Assembly (NCBI GenBank): GCA_900319935.1
Contig: ONQJ01000011.1
Coordinates: 1-34,437, forward strand
Direction of reading: 5' to 3'
From: an uncultured Eubacteriales bacterium
GTDB lineage: Bacteria; Bacillota; Clostridia; Oscillospirales; Oscillospiraceae
Length of the DNA stretch: 34,437 nucleotides
The position numbers and the translations under genes are program-made. The notes under the pieces were generated by a model, which was not told where the DNA came from, ran no database searches, and was given only the letters and a program-made list of their open reading frames with translations. Shown here one piece after another: positions 1-9,542 of the stretch (position 1 is the first letter of the stretch; each line of letters begins with the position of its first letter).

Positions 1-311
1 GCGACGGGGCCGCCGTCGTAGTTCTCGATCAGCTGCGGTCTGACGTTCTCGCCGGAGAAATCCGGGATCGTGTCGAGGTGCGCGATGAAGCCGACGCAGG
101 GCCGATCCTCGCAGCCGGGCGTGGCCGGGAGGAAACCGTATACGTAGGCGTGCTCGTCGACGAAGACGCGCTCCATCCCAAGCGCGCGCATCTCCTTTTC
201 CAGCACGCGCGAGAGGTCGAACTCCCGCTCTTCGGTGGGCGTGCGGTCGTCCCGCTCGCTGCTGGCGGTATGGATCTTTACATAGGTCAAAAAGCGTTCG
301 AGTGCCGTCAT
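1..311 (-). CDS. pepT: Peptidase T (tripeptide aminopeptidase), 5' part, cut by window edge
   Basis: Only the first 103 codons are in the window; the gene continues beyond base 1. Peptidase T is a cytoplasmic M20-family zinc aminopeptidase that removes the N-terminal residue of tripeptides. The N-terminus reads as a typical PepT (MTALERFLTYVKIHTASSE), and the first metal motif GFIAHLDT lies at residues 74-81, with H78 and D80 as the expected zinc ligand and catalytic Asp. The ATG at 309-311 is preceded by GGGGAG about 7 bases upstream. It starts 12 bases after the stop of the LRR-like gene, so the two are probably cotranscribed. The call rests on family resemblance of the N-terminus only, because the dimerisation domain and the rest of the active site are outside the window. 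Confidence 0.9.
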   Translation of the reverse strand, partial: MTALERFLTYVKIHTASSERDDRTPTEEREFDLSRVLEKEMRALGMERVFVDEHAYVYGFLPATPGCEDRPCVGFIAHLDTIPDFSGENVRPQLIENYDGGPV

Positions 312-323
312 GTTCTTTCTCCC

Positions 324-2076
324 CTAAATGATCACGTTGTAGTTCATGCCCAGGTTGTCGCGCATCTCGCGGTAGCTGGGGTCGTCGCGCCAGTAGTTGC
401 CCACGGCGTTGTCCTCCCAGGCCCAGAAGCAGATCTTCGTATTCGGGAGCGCGTCGCGCAGCTCCTGCTGCTGCGCCTCGCTCAGACCGCTGTCGACCCA
501 CCAGAGCCGCTCGAGCTGTTTCATCTCGAAAAGCTGCGTGTAGTCGTCAAGCCGGCAGTGGCTGATGTTCAGATGCCGCAGATTCGGCAGCTTCTGGATC
601 GGCTCAAGGTCGCGCACGGCCGTAAAGAACATCTCGATGTAATACAGCTCCTGCAGATCGCGCAGCGGCTCCAGGCTCGTGACCGGGGCGCTGCAGATGA
701 TGAGATACTTCAGATGCGGCATCGTTGAAACGAAATCGATCCTGTCGAAGTTGCCGTGGCCCAGGTCGAGCGTCACCATGTCGCTGCAGTATCGGATCGG
801 CGCGGCGTTCTCATAGGGCAGATAGCCCCATTCGTTGGAAAACTTGGACATGCAGAAGGCGTCCGCGTCGGTGCGGCAGGCGACGCCGTTGAGATAGACG
901 CGCCAGACGATCTCGGTCTGTCCCGCGTACTTCTCGCGCAGCGCGGCGAGCGTCTCATCGTCGATGCCGCAGTCGCAGAGATAGAGCTTTTCAAGCTGCG
1001 CCATCGCCGCGATCGCCTTTTCCGCCTCGCCGAGGTCCTCGATCCGGCGGTTGGACAGGTCGAGCTCCTTCCAGTCGGTGGAGCAGAGCTTGCCGCAGAC
1101 GAGCGTGCGGCAGATCACCTCGACGCCGTCATAGGCCTCGCGAATCGCGATCACATCGTCAAGCTCAAGCTGCCGCGCGCCGAAATTGATGATCTTGAGC
1201 TCCTCGAAGTCGCCGCCGTGGTCGAGCAGCTCCTGCAGGTCGAAGGCGGCGTTTTCGGGGATGTTGATGTTTTCGGTGTTGCTGCGGATGCTCTCGCCCG
1301 CGATCGTCACCTTGAAGAGGAAGCGGACCTTCGGGTAGCGGGAGCGGAGAGCGCCGAGCTCGGCTCTGTCATACTGGGCCTTCGTCGTGTCGACCATGCG
1401 CGTGGCCGGCAGATACTGCAGCTTTTCGCCCAGCTCTTCGGCCGTCACGCCCTCGGGCAGCGTCAGCTCCTTCGTCGTGTGCGGGAAGCTCTCGCCGCCG
1501 ATGACGACGTTCCACTTGATATCCACGTCCTCGCCCAGCAGCTCGCGCATCGCCATGATCTCGCCATAGCAGGAGGCCGCCGTGGCGTCGACGCGTGAAA
1601 TCGCCGACCGCGATCTCTTCGGAGCGGTTGTCAAAGCGCTGAGCGCCGACGGGCACCATCCAGCGCAGCTCCAGCGACGGGTACGCCGCGATCAGCTGCA
1701 TGATCTCGTCGCTGCAGTCGGCCGAGCGGGCGTCCACCAGGCGCAGCGAGGGGAAGAAGGAAAAGTTCTCCACCTCGTCCGCCGTGAAGTTCTCCACCGC
1801 GATCGCCTCGGAGAGGCAGTCGTAGCGCCACGGTCCGATCGGCACGTCCCAGAGGACGACGGCGTCGGGATAGCGGCGGACGATCTCGCGGTATTGCCTG
1901 ACGCTGACGGTTTTGCCGCGCAGGTCGATCGGCTCGTCCTTGGGGAAAAACGAGCCCATGGCGATGTTGTAGTGCGTATAGACATACGCGGCCGCGCCGA
2001 TCACGATCGCGATCAGGAGCAGCATGGCGATCAGCGGAGCCGCGCTTTTTTTCTTTCCGTGCTTTCTTACGGCCAT
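324..2076 (-). pseudogene. Membrane-anchored leucine-rich-repeat-like protein, frameshifted
   Basis: Two overlapping minus frames together make one protein of about 583 residues. The first frame (from the ATG at 2074-2076, GGAGGA 5-6 bases upstream) gives a basic N-terminus, one membrane segment at about residues 13-33 and then repeats. Near base 1600, just after the residues AVGDF, the homology moves to the other frame (VDATAASCYGEIM), which runs to the TAG at 324-326. The total length of 1753 nt is one base more than a multiple of three, so one extra base explains it. The outer part consists of about six modules of 60-75 residues, each starting near YP or Y-G and holding a hydrophobic V-x-V strand followed by short LRR-like strands; the last third looks like ordinary LRRs (LKYLIICSAPVTSLEPL). 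A role in surface recognition is inferred. A sequencing error cannot be excluded. Confidence 0.7.
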
Positions 2077-2138
2077 TTCTTCCTCCCTGGAGAGAACGTC
2101 TGTTGCGCGTGTCATTGTATCATCACGGCGGGCCTTTT

Positions 2139-2585
2139 TCAAGAGCGGCAGGCCGCGGCGGGGCTGTTGCGCGCGATCTCGGAGCCGTCCACGCAGAAGT
2201 AGGTGAAGCTCGCCGTCGCCAGAAGTCTCCCCTCCTCGCCGGTGAGCGTGACCTCGACCAGCACGGTGCTGCGGCCGCGGTGCCGTACCCGCGCCTCGGC
2301 CTGAACGGCGCCGGAGGCCTGCACGCGCAGAAAATGGATGTCGCCCGCCTGGGTGACATATGTCCGGCCGTCCGTGCTTGCGGCGCATCCGGCGGCGTTG
2401 TCCGCCAATGTAAAGAGCGCGCCCCCGTGAACGAGACCGTGCGGGTTCAGGGTCTCGGGACGAAGCGCGAGGCGCAGGAGCGAGCGGTCAGGCCCGACCT
2501 CCGCGATCTCGACGCCGAGAAGCTGCACAAAGGGATTGCGGCGGTTGACCTCCATGCTCTTTTCTTTCAGTGAACGCTCTTTCAT
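2139..2585 (-). CDS. PaaI/YigI-type hotdog thioesterase
   Basis: A 148-residue protein of the PaaI-like hotdog family, which hydrolyses acyl-CoA thioesters in the cytoplasm. The signature N-P-H-G-L-V-H-G-G-A with the following helix L-A-D-N-A-A-G is present at about residues 45-65. This is the part that lines the CoA site and carries the catalytic Asp/Asn positions in this family. The ATG at 2583-2585 was chosen because GGAGGCG sits 8-9 bases before it; a second ATG ten codons later (MEVNRRN) has a poorer site. The frame also stays open upstream, but without a ribosome site. It ends about 60 bases before the LRR-like gene and may be cotranscribed with it. The substrate is unknown. Confidence 0.85.
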   Translation of the reverse strand: MKERSLKEKSMEVNRRNPFVQLLGVEIAEVGPDRSLLRLALRPETLNPHGLVHGGALFTLADNAAGCAASTDGRTYVTQAGDIHFLRVQASGAVQAEARVRHRGRSTVLVEVTLTGEEGRLLATASFTYFCVDGSEIARNSPAAACRS

Positions 2586-2619
2586 GACGGCGCCTCCGGT
2601 TTGAAAAATCACGCACCAT

Positions 2620-2628
2620 AGTATAACA
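2620..2628 (-). promoter_or_regulatory. Extended -10 promoter candidate for the thioesterase gene
   Basis: On the minus strand TGTTATACT forms an extended -10 (TG-N-TATACT) about 35 bases before the start codon. No good -35 hexamer is seen, as is common for extended -10 promoters. Confidence 0.45.
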
Positions 2629-2778
2629 GGCCGCGCGGACAAAAGCCAGTAAAATTTATAAAAAAAGGCGTTTCGGGTACTTTTCCGTATCATTCGGTTC
2701 GTTTTGCGCCTTTCTTATTGCAGGAAAGAAAGAATTCATCTTTTTTTGCAACTACGACTACCAATTTTGTAAAAGCTA

Positions 2779-2787
2779 TGTTATAAT
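2779..2787 (+). promoter_or_regulatory. Extended -10 promoter for the two-component operon
   Basis: TGTTATAAT is a perfect extended -10 (TG-N-TATAAT). The -35 region (TACCAA near 2759) is poor. Transcription would start near 2794, giving a leader of about 60 bases that contains a small hairpin GGCATG/CATGCC (2805-2810 with 2816-2821). Confidence 0.65.
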
Positions 2788-2853
2788 TTAGTATCTCATA
2801 TTGCGGCATGCGAACCATGCCCGTACCGTAATAAAGAATTGGGGGCTTTTTTC

Positions 2854-3543
2854 ATGAAGAAGATCCTTGTGCTCGAGGATGAAGCCAATATCCGCAGCTT
2901 TGTGGTCATCAATCTGCGCCGCAGCGGTTATGAGCCGATCGAGGCCGAAAACGGAGCGGAAGCCTTGGAAAAGCTCAAGGTCAATCCCGACATCTGTCTG
3001 GCGCTGCTGGACGTGATGCTGCCGGACATCGACGGCTTTGAGGTCTGCCGCCGCATCCGCGCGACCGGCTCGAAAATGGGTATCATCATGCTGACGGCCA
3101 AGAGCCAGGAGATCGACAAGGTCACAGGCCTGATGACCGGCGCGGACGACTACGTCACCAAGCCCTTCTCCCCCGCCGAGCTCACCGCCCGCGTCGACGC
3201 GCTGATCCGCCGTCTCGGCGTGGACGATGACGAGAAATCCAGCGTGGAGATCACGAGCGGCCCCTTCGTGCTCAACACGCGCAACCGCACGCTGGAGAAG
3301 AACGGCCAGCGTCTCAAGCTCACGCAGATCGAATATCTGCTGATGAAGCTCTTTATGGAGAACCCCGGCAAAGCCATGTCGCGCGAAGACATCCTCTCCG
3401 CCGTCTGGGGCGGCGACTTCTCCGGCGAGCTCAAGACCGTGGACGTCAACATCCGCCGTCTGCGCATCAAGATCGAAAGCGATCCCACCGAGCCGGAATA
3501 CCTCACCACGGTGTGGGGCTACGGCTACAAGTGGGGCTACTGA
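2854..3543 (+). CDS. OmpR/PhoB-family response regulator
   Basis: A 229-residue response regulator: receiver domain at residues 1-115 and winged-helix DNA-binding domain at about 130-229. The acidic pair is at E8-D9, the phosphoacceptor is D53 in LLDVMLPDIDG, T81 and K103 (YVTKPF) complete the switch residues, and the C-terminus ends with the usual TVWGYGYKW. The ATG at 2854 follows GGGGG at a spacing of 8; an in-frame TTG 15 bases earlier lies before that site and is unlikely to be the start. It is followed after 75 bases by a histidine kinase, so it is very likely phosphorylated by that kinase. The regulon cannot be read from the sequence. It is transcribed away from the thioesterase gene, and each has its own extended -10 promoter. 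Confidence 0.93.
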   Translation: MKKILVLEDEANIRSFVVINLRRSGYEPIEAENGAEALEKLKVNPDICLALLDVMLPDIDGFEVCRRIRATGSKMGIIMLTAKSQEIDKVTGLMTGADDYVTKPFSPAELTARVDALIRRLGVDDDEKSSVEITSGPFVLNTRNRTLEKNGQRLKLTQIEYLLMKLFMENPGKAMSREDILSAVWGGDFSGELKTVDVNIRRLRIKIESDPTEPEYLTTVWGYGYKWGY

Positions 3544-3618
3544 GCGCTTCTTCCACGCCCGTTTTTCCCGCGCGGCCGACGGCCGCGCATTTTATACAGA
3601 AAGCATTTACGGTAATCT

Positions 3619-4632
3619 ATGAATACAAGGCTGAAAAACCAACTGATCGTCTCCGGCATCGGCGCGCTGATTCTGCTGCTCACGGCGGTGTATTTCATCA
3701 CCCGCGGCTATCCGCTCTATGCCGTCGCGCTGATCACGCTCGTCTGCTTTTACATCATCGGCGTGATGCTGTGGTTCTGGTCGCGCGTGTCCGACCCGAT
3801 GGAAAACCTCACGGACATCGCCCGGCGCATCGCCGAGGGCAGCTACGGCATCCAGGTGGAAAAGCTCAGCGACGACGAGGTCGGCGATCTCACCGACGCG
3901 CTCAACGAGATGTCCGAAAAGGTCGCCGTCGCGGAAAAGACGCGGACCGAGTTCATCTCGCAGGTCTCGCACGAGCTGCGCACCCCGCTGACCGCCATCG
4001 AGGGCTGGGCGGAGACGATCGCCTATGACGACGCCGTGCAGGGCGACTCGCTGCGCGGCGTTCAGATCATCTCCAAGGAGGCCGAAAGGCTGACCGGCAT
4101 GGTCTCGGAGATGCTGGAATTCGCCCGTATCCAGGACGGGCGCTTCAATCTGCGCATTGAGAACATCGATATCGCCGCCGAGCTGGAAGACGCCATCTTC
4201 ACTTACGGCGAACTGTTCAAGCAGGCCGGCATCGAGGTCAGCTACGAGCAGCCGGGCAAGCCCATCCCCATGATCCCCGGCGATCCGGAGCGTCTCAAGC
4301 AGGTCTTTCTCAACCTGCTCGACAACGCCGCCAAGCACGGCGGCGACGGCAAGCGCGTCGAGGTGTCCATTTCCGCCGAGGGCCAGGCGGTGCTCATCCG
4401 CATCCGCGACCACGGCCACGGCATCCCCTCGAACGAGCTGCCGCATGTGAAGGAAAAATTCTACAAAGGCAGCTCGAAGAACCGCGGCACGGGCATCGGT
4501 CTGTCCGTCTGCGACGAAATCGTCGCGCGCCACGGGGGCAAGCTGATCATTGAAAACGCGGAGGGCGGCGGCTGTCGCGTCACGATCTCGCTCCCGCTCC
4601 GCGGCGGAGAGAGCCATGAAAAGAAAAACTGA
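3619..4632 (+). CDS. Membrane sensor histidine kinase without an extracytoplasmic domain
   Basis: A 337-residue sensor kinase. Two membrane segments (about 9-29 and 33-55) are separated by only a few residues (RGYP), so there is essentially no external sensor domain. HAMP linker at about 56-108, HisKA helix with the phospho-accepting H118 in SHELRTP, then a GHKL ATPase domain with the N-box (LNLLDNAAKHG, 231-241), G1 box (RDHGHGIP) and G2 box (GTGIGLS). It would autophosphorylate and pass the phosphate to D53 of the regulator encoded just upstream. The 3' end overlaps the start of the DUF1385 gene by 17 bases, so the two-component pair and the downstream genes probably share transcripts. The signal sensed is unknown; such short-loop kinases usually sense within the membrane or through a partner protein. 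Confidence 0.93.
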   Translation: MNTRLKNQLIVSGIGALILLLTAVYFITRGYPLYAVALITLVCFYIIGVMLWFWSRVSDPMENLTDIARRIAEGSYGIQVEKLSDDEVGDLTDALNEMSEKVAVAEKTRTEFISQVSHELRTPLTAIEGWAETIAYDDAVQGDSLRGVQIISKEAERLTGMVSEMLEFARIQDGRFNLRIENIDIAAELEDAIFTYGELFKQAGIEVSYEQPGKPIPMIPGDPERLKQVFLNLLDNAAKHGGDGKRVEVSISAEGQAVLIRIRDHGHGIPSNELPHVKEKFYKGSSKNRGTGIGLSVCDEIVARHGGKLIIENAEGGGCRVTISLPLRGGESHEKKN

Positions 4633-5563
4633 GGACTGCTCGTTCCGCACCAGCATCGGCGGCCAGGCCCTGATCGAGGGCATCCTGATGCGCGGGCCGA
4701 AAAAGCAGGCCGTCGTCTGCCGCACGAAGGACGGACTGGTCGAAAAGGTCGAGGAGCTCGAGCTTATCCGCGACAAGCACCCGATGCTGGGTCTGCCCTT
4801 CGTCCGCGGCGTCGTGACCCTGTTTGACTCGCTCTTCAAGGGCATGGCCGCGCTGACGTATTCCGCCTCGCTCGTCCCGCTTGAGGAGCAGGGCGAGCCG
4901 GACAAGCTCGATCAGTGGATCGAGGCCCATTTCGAGGGCGAAAAGGCCCAGAAGCTCATCATCGGCACGGCCGTGGTGCTGGGCGTGGCGCTCTCGCTGT
5001 TCCTGTTCATTTTCCTGCCCGCCTTTATCGTCGGGCTGATCGGCCCGCTGAAGGAAAACTTTTTTGCGCGCAATCTCTCCGAGGGCGCGCTGAGGATCGT
5101 GATCCTGCTCGTCTACATGCGCTTGATCTGCGAGGTGGGCGACGTCAAGCGTCTCTTCGCCTATCACGGGGCCGAGCACAAGACGATCTTCTGCTATGAG
5201 CACGGCAAGCCTCTCACAGTCGATAACGTCCGGCCGGAGAGCCGCTTCCACCCCCGCTGCGGCACGAGCTTTCTGCTTGTCGTGATCGTGGTGAGCATCC
5301 TGGTCAATTCCGTCGTGCGCCTGTCCAACAGCTTCGTGCGCATGGGCTGCCATCTGCTGCTGCTGCCCGTCGTGGTCGGCGTGAGCTATGAGATCAACCG
5401 CTGGTGCGGCCGGCATGACAACTGGCTGTCCGCCGTGCTCTCCGCGCCCGGAAAATGGCTGCAGCACATGACCACCAACGAGCCTGACGACGACATGATC
5501 GCCTGCGCGATCCGCGCGCTGGAACTGGTCATCCCCGAGGAAAAGGGCAGCGACGCCTGGTAA
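4616..5563 (+). CDS. DUF1385 family membrane protein (YqhQ-like)
   Basis: A 315-residue protein of the DUF1385 family (Bacillus YqhQ). The family marks are visible: IGGQALIEGILMRGP at residues 14-28, then a Y-H-G-A-E-H-K motif at 183-189 and the R-F-H-P-R-C-G-T-S-F motif at 210-219, whose His, Glu and Cys residues look like a metal site. Membrane segments lie at about 113-140, 157-172, 218-236 and 243-260. The biochemical function is not established. The ATG at 4616 has GGAGAG upstream and overlaps the kinase gene by 17 bases; a longer frame starting earlier reads only kinase sequence out of frame. In many Firmicutes this gene sits directly before prmC and prfA. Here prmC follows after 10 bases but prfA does not. 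Confidence 0.9.
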   Translation: MKRKTEDCSFRTSIGGQALIEGILMRGPKKQAVVCRTKDGLVEKVEELELIRDKHPMLGLPFVRGVVTLFDSLFKGMAALTYSASLVPLEEQGEPDKLDQWIEAHFEGEKAQKLIIGTAVVLGVALSLFLFIFLPAFIVGLIGPLKENFFARNLSEGALRIVILLVYMRLICEVGDVKRLFAYHGAEHKTIFCYEHGKPLTVDNVRPESRFHPRCGTSFLLVVIVVSILVNSVVRLSNSFVRMGCHLLLLPVVVGVSYEINRWCGRHDNWLSAVLSAPGKWLQHMTTNEPDDDMIACAIRALELVIPEEKGSDAW

Positions 5564-5573
5564 GGAGCGAAAT

Positions 5574-6428
5574 ATGAAGACCTACAACGACATTTTTATG
5601 CAGGCGAGGAACGCGCTGCGCGATCACGGGATCGAGGGCTATTCCCTGGAGGCGCGCCTGCTCGTGGCCACGGCCGCGGGCAAGACGACCCAGGAGCTGC
5701 TGCGCGACCTCTCGCTGTATACGACCCCCGAGATGGCCGACAAGGTCGCCGCGCTGACCGAGCGGCGCATCTCCGGCGAGCCGGTGGCCTATATCACCGG
5801 CGCGTGGGAGTTTTACGGCCTGCCGATGTATATCACCTCCGACGTGCTGATCCCCCGCATGGACACCGAGCTGCTCGTCGACGCGGCCAAGGAGCTGCTC
5901 AACGGCCGCAAGATGGACGCGCGCGTGCTCGACCTGTGCTGCGGCAGCGGCTGCATCGCCTGCGCCATCGGGCACGAGATGCCCGCCGCGCGGATCGTGG
6001 CCGTGGACCTCAGCGCCAAAGCGCTCGAGGTGGCGCGCAGGAACGTCGCCGTCAACCGTCTGTCCTCGCGTGTGATCTGCATGCAGGCCGACGCGACCGC
6101 CTCGCCCCCGATGAGCATGGGGCAGTTCGACATGATCGTGTCCAATCCCCCCTACGTGCGCAGCGCGGACATGAAGAAGCTCGACCGCTCGGTGCGCGAT
6201 TTTGAGCCCTCCTGGGCGCTCGACGGCGGCAAGGACGGTCTGAAGTTCTACAAGTCCATCATCAAATACTGGAAGAGCGTGCTCCGCCCCGGCGGCTACC
6301 TGCTCTTCGAGGTCGGCGAGGGCCAGGCCGAGAGCGTCAAGGAAATGCTGCTCACGGGCGGCTTCCGCAGCGTGAGCTCAAGGTTCGATACGATCGGCGT
6401 CGAGCGCGTCGTCATCGGCAAAATGTAG
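5574..6428 (+). CDS. prmC: Peptide chain release factor glutamine methyltransferase
   Basis: A 284-residue PrmC/HemK enzyme, which uses S-adenosylmethionine to methylate the Gln of the GGQ motif in release factors RF1 and RF2. An N-terminal helical domain (about 1-75) precedes a Rossmann methyltransferase domain. The SAM loop is at residues 118-129 (VLDLCCGSGCIA) and the catalytic NPPY tetrad at 191-194. The Rossmann domain is preceded by the family motif VLIPRMDTELL. The length is normal. The ATG follows AAGGAGCG by 5-6 bases and lies 10 bases after DUF1385. The usual partner prfA is not adjacent; the next gene is recA. Confidence 0.96.
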   Translation: MKTYNDIFMQARNALRDHGIEGYSLEARLLVATAAGKTTQELLRDLSLYTTPEMADKVAALTERRISGEPVAYITGAWEFYGLPMYITSDVLIPRMDTELLVDAAKELLNGRKMDARVLDLCCGSGCIACAIGHEMPAARIVAVDLSAKALEVARRNVAVNRLSSRVICMQADATASPPMSMGQFDMIVSNPPYVRSADMKKLDRSVRDFEPSWALDGGKDGLKFYKSIIKYWKSVLRPGGYLLFEVGEGQAESVKEMLLTGGFRSVSSRFDTIGVERVVIGKM

Positions 6429-6494
6429 TTGATTAAGTAAAAATGGAAATAGATCGGGACGGCGCCACGCCGTTTCGAGAGGAGGAAACGCTTT

Positions 6495-7592
<1,098 letters not shown>

Positions 7593-7608
7593 TTCTTAAG
7601 ACGCCGAC

Positions 7609-8220
7609 ATGGTCGTCACCGCTATCAAACAAAGCTCTCCCGGCCGCTTCGTTGTGGAGTTCGACGGCGGCGAAACGCTTCGCTCCACGCTGGAGGCCGT
7701 GACCGACGCGCGGCTGTACGTCGGGATGGAGCTGGACGAGGAAGCCTTTGAGGCGCTCAAACGCAGCACCTCAAAGGCTCTTGACCGTCAAAAGGCCCTT
7801 GAAATGCTCTCCCGCCGTCCCTATTCGCGCCGGGAGCTGAAGGACAAGCTGCTGCGCCGCGGCACGGACGAGCAGAGCGTCGAGGACTGCATCGCCTGGC
7901 TCGACGAGCACGGCTTTCTCGACGACGGCGAATACGCCGGCGCCGTCGCGCGGCACTATACCGCCAAGGGCTACGGCGCGGGCCGTGTAAAGAGCGAGCT
8001 GCGCCGCCGCGGCATCGAGCGCGAGCTCGCCGACGAGACGCTTGAGGCGCTCCCGGAAAATACGGAGAAGATCGACGCTTTTATCGCCCGCCGCCTGAGC
8101 GATCCGAAGGACCGCGACAGCGTGCGGAAGATCGGCGCCGCGCTGTTCCGCCGCGGATATTCCTGGGAGGAGATCCGCGCCGCGCTGCGGCGATTCGACA
8201 CAGAGACTGAGGAAGACTGA
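7609..8220 (+). CDS. recX: RecA regulatory protein RecX
   Basis: A 203-residue RecX, which binds the RecA filament groove and limits its activity. The three-helix repeats are visible: ALEMLSRRPYSRRELKDKL (about 63-81), then CIAWLDEHGFLDDGEYA and the K-G-Y-G-x-x-R-V-K-S-E-L-R-R-R-G-I segment, and a last R-R-G-Y-S-W-E-E-I repeat near the C-terminus. The first 55 residues form the strand-rich extension seen in Firmicutes RecX proteins. It starts 16 bases after recA and its TGA shares its last base with the ATG of rimO, so recA, recX and rimO are surely cotranscribed. Confidence 0.95.
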   Translation: MVVTAIKQSSPGRFVVEFDGGETLRSTLEAVTDARLYVGMELDEEAFEALKRSTSKALDRQKALEMLSRRPYSRRELKDKLLRRGTDEQSVEDCIAWLDEHGFLDDGEYAGAVARHYTAKGYGAGRVKSELRRRGIERELADETLEALPENTEKIDAFIARRLSDPKDRDSVRKIGAALFRRGYSWEEIRAALRRFDTETEED

Positions 8221-9542
8221 TGGAAAAGACCTTTGCGATGATCTCGCTCGGCTGCGCCAAGAACCTGGTCAACAGCGAGCAGATGCTCTACCTGCTCAGC
8301 GAAGCGGGCTATACGATGGTGCCGGAGCCGGACGGCGCGGATTTTGCCGTGGTCAATACCTGCGGCTTTATCGACGCCGCCAAGAGCGAGGCCATCGACG
8401 TCATCCTGGAAATGGCGGAGCTGAAAAAAGAAGGAAAGCTCGGCGCGCTGATCGTCACGGGCTGTCTGTCCGAGCGCTATCAGGACTCGATCCTGGAGGA
8501 GCTTCCGGAGATCGACGCGGTCCTGGGCGTCGGCAGCTTCGGCGATATCGTCAAGGCCGCGGATGCGGTCATGGAGGGCCGTGCGATCAGATGCTTCGCC
8601 TCGAGCAGCGCTCCGGTGGACGAGATCCCGCGCGTGGTCTCCACCGGCCCGGCCTGGGCCTATCTGCGCATCGCGGAGGGCTGCGACAACTACTGCGCCT
8701 TCTGCGCGATCCCCTACATCCGAGGGCACTACCGTTCGCGGGCGATGGAGAACATCGTCGAGGAGGCGCGCGAGCTCGCGGCGCACGGCGTGAAAGAGCT
8801 GATCGTGATCGCGCAGGACATCACGCGCTACGGCACCGACCTTTACGGCAAACGCTGTCTCGCCGCGCTCTGCCGCGAGCTGGGGCAGATCGAGGGCGTC
8901 GAGTGGATCCGTCTGCACTACCTCTACCCCGAGGCCTTCGACGACGAGCTGATCGACGAGATCGCCTCGAACGACAAGATCGTCAAATATCTCGACATCC
9001 CCATCCAGCATATCAACGACGGCATCCTCAAGGCCATGCACCGCCGCGGCACGGGCGGCGAGATCCGCGCGCTGTTTGCAAAGCTGCGCGCGCGCATCCC
9101 CGGTCTTGTGCTGCGCACCAGCCTGATCACCGGCCTGCCCGGCGAGGGTGAGGCCGAATTCGAGGAGCTGTGCGATTTTCTCAAGCAGGCGCGCATCGAG
9201 CGCGCGGGCGTCTTCCCCTTCTCGCCCGAGGAGGGCACCCCCGCCGCGGCGATGGAGCATCCCGATCCGCTGACGGCGCAGCGCCGCGCCGAGCTCGTCA
9301 TGGAGCTGCAGGCGCGGATCATGGACGAGTTCTGCGAGAGCCGCATCGGTCAGACGCTGCGCGTGCTCTGTCAGGACTTCGACGAGGACAGCGGCCTGCT
9401 TGTCGGACGCTCATACGCCGATTCGCCCGATATCGACGGGCTGGTCTTCTTTGAGGGCTCCTGCGCTCCGGGCGAGATGTGCGACGTGCTCGTCGACTCC
9501 GCCGAAGACGGTTTTCTGTACGGCAAGGAGGTTGAAGCATGA
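8220..9542 (+). CDS. rimO: Ribosomal protein S12 methylthiotransferase
   Basis: A 440-residue radical SAM methylthiotransferase that adds a methylthio group to the conserved Asp of ribosomal protein S12. The N-terminal cluster-binding domain has C12 (SLGCAKN), C48 (VNTCGF) and C82 (VTGCLSERY). The radical SAM motif C-x3-C-x2-C is C155, C159, C162 (EGCDNYCAFCAIP). A TRAM-like domain ends the protein. The C-x-x-I-P-x-I-R-G-x-x-R-S-R stretch favours RimO over MiaB. The start overlaps recX by one base, and its TGA overlaps the ATG of pgsA (ATGA). The rimO-pgsA pair is a common Firmicutes arrangement, often near recA as here. Confidence 0.95.
   Translation: MEKTFAMISLGCAKNLVNSEQMLYLLSEAGYTMVPEPDGADFAVVNTCGFIDAAKSEAIDVILEMAELKKEGKLGALIVTGCLSERYQDSILEELPEIDAVLGVGSFGDIVKAADAVMEGRAIRCFASSSAPVDEIPRVVSTGPAWAYLRIAEGCDNYCAFCAIPYIRGHYRSRAMENIVEEARELAAHGVKELIVIAQDITRYGTDLYGKRCLAALCRELGQIEGVEWIRLHYLYPEAFDDELIDEIASNDKIVKYLDIPIQHINDGILKAMHRRGTGGEIRALFAKLRARIPGLVLRTSLITGLPGEGEAEFEELCDFLKQARIERAGVFPFSPEEGTPAAAMEHPDPLTAQRRAELVMELQARIMDEFCESRIGQTLRVLCQDFDEDSGLLVGRSYADSPDIDGLVFFEGSCAPGEMCDVLVDSAEDGFLYGKEVEA

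Noticed and set aside
6429..6494. LexA operator before recA
   Set aside because: No GAAC-N4-GTTC type palindrome or similar dyad is present; only a short hairpin is seen.
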